Assembly: GCF_001941485.1 (NCBI RefSeq)
Contig: NZ_CP009247.1
Span: forward strand, 1,674,001 to 1,738,000
DNA from: Corynebacterium frankenforstense DSM 45800
Lineage (GTDB): Bacteria > Actinomycetota > Actinomycetes > Mycobacteriales > Mycobacteriaceae
Length of the DNA stretch: 64,000 bases
Direction: 5' to 3'
Below the pieces are notes generated by a model that worked only from the letters and a program-made list of their open reading frames with translations, was not told where the DNA came from and ran no database searches. A program made the position numbers and the translations under genes. The first letter of the stretch is position 1; every line of letters starts with the position of its first letter. This document shows, piece after piece, positions 63,424 through 64,000 of the stretch.

Positions 63424-64000
63424 TCAGTCGCGCCGAGCGGCCGAGTCGTCCCCGCCCTCGCCGTCCTCGCGCTCCTTCCAGCCGGGGCGCGGCGGGCGGC
63501 GGCGCAGCAGGGCGGCGACGTCGACGGGGGCGTCGGCCGCGCGACGTCGTAAAGCACGCGCGCCACGCACCGCCCGGCGCGCCACCGGCACCTGGCGCAG
63601 GCGCGCACGGGTGTTGGAGTGCTCGGCGATGCGGTGGCGGCCCAGCACGGCGTCGGCGAAGGTGAGCAGCAGGCCCAGGGCGATCACGGCCGCGCCCATC
63701 GCGAAGGCGTCGGAGTAGGCCGCGCCGGCGGCGACCATGCCGAAGATGACGGAGCCGACGCCGGTTCCGGAGTCGTAGGCGCCGTTCCAGATCGCGGAGG
63801 CGTCCGAGACCCGGGAGCGCGGCAGGCGCATGAACATCGTCAGCAGCGCCTCGTTCTGCACCACGCCGAAGCCGCCGCCGAAGCAGATCGCCGCGACCAC
63901 GAGCCACCACACCGACCAGTCGGCGAACATGACCACGGCCATCAGCGCCACGCCGACCACGGCCAGGGCCTGGCCGGGGCGCATCGTGGAGCCGGGCATG
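63424..64000 (-). CDS. MFS transporter, C-terminal part (runs off the window)
   Basis: The minus strand encodes the last ~190 residues of a major-facilitator-type permease: paired helices near AVVGVALMAVVMF and WWLVVAAICFGGGFGVVQNE, then ASAIWNGAYDSGTGVGSVIFGMVAAGA and AVIALGLLLTFADAV, followed by a basic, Arg-rich cytoplasmic tail of ~70 residues. An in-frame ATG at 63999 is probably internal. In C. glutamicum a transporter-like gene precedes hisH, which fits. Substrate unknown. Confidence 0.8.
   Translation of the reverse strand, partial: MPGSTMRPGQALAVVGVALMAVVMFADWSVWWLVVAAICFGGGFGVVQNEALLTMFMRLPRSRVSDASAIWNGAYDSGTGVGSVIFGMVAAGAAYSDAFAMGAAVIALGLLLTFADAVLGRHRIAEHSNTRARLRQVPVARRAVRGARALRRRAADAPVDVAALLRRRPPRPGWKEREDGEGGDDSAARRD

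Overview
The window is a very G+C-rich bacterial chromosome segment (roughly 70% by eye) packed with housekeeping genes. Gene content and order point to the genus Corynebacterium: rplS / thiEOSGF / tex / trmD-rimM-rpsP-ffh / glnD-glnK-amtB / ftsY-(large unknown)-smc / fpg-rnc-DUF177-sepIVA / gdhA / glgP / pyk-lgt-trpC-like / hisI-hisF-impA-hisA / hisH. SepIVA, an AmtR-like box at amtB, a DtxR-like box and several predicted leaderless GTG/ATG starts fit this assignment. I cannot name the species. There are no transposases, phage genes, CRISPR arrays, tRNAs or rRNAs.

Layout. 1-4356: the end of rplS (minus) diverges from a thiamine operon thiE-thiO-thiS-thiG-thiF (plus) that is headed by a TPP riboswitch. 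4373-11331: tex (minus, with an Arg/Gly/Asn-rich tail), an 11-bp tandem repeat, a self-contained GntR/DUF1648 operon, a Dcu-type C4-dicarboxylate carrier, a TauE/SafE permease and a CGNR zinc-finger protein. 11369-18235: trmD (with an extra C-terminal domain) and rimM, then inserted plus-strand genes (a BetA-like GMC oxidoreductase and a possibly iron-regulated methyltransferase-cupin pair), then rpsP and an ankyrin protein. 18495-28366: a lipoprotein phosphatase, ffh, the nitrogen-control run amtB-glnK-glnD, and ftsY. 28479-43331: a ten-gene minus-strand array running from sepIVA through rnc, fpg, an alanine-type symporter, acyP, YibE/F, smc and an unrecognised 1162-residue protein to ftsY, preceded by gdhA. 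43524-50373: glycerate kinase, a small hypothetical gene, a GalT-like DUF4921 protein, an M20 amidohydrolase and glycogen phosphorylase. 50569-64000: pyk, lgt, a degenerate TrpC paralogue, a Trp-region membrane protein, hisI-hisF-impA-hisA, then an OpuC-type osmolyte ABC operon and a DinB-like gene lying between hisA and hisH, a cation-efflux-like gene and a truncated MFS gene.

The genes form functional blocks: thiazole synthesis and coupling; SRP targeting (Ffh and FtsY); PII nitrogen signalling (AmtB, GlnK, GlnD, with gdhA further along); central carbon (Pyk, GlgP, GdhA); and histidine biosynthesis (His genes). BetA and the OpuC-type importer could both serve osmoprotection, but they are 43 kb apart.

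The most unusual signals are: (i) a dispersed motif close to CGATTKMCGACGYCGCGC, found at about a dozen sites on both strands, in intergenic spots and in poorly conserved protein linkers or tails; (ii) a TrpC paralogue with at least three catalytic positions changed; (iii) a TrmD fused to an unrecognised domain of about 125 residues; (iv) the large unknown protein between ftsY and smc; (v) a 21-codon leader ORF whose stop overlaps the TTG start of the osmolyte ATPase. All homology statements come from recognising motifs by eye; no database search was run.
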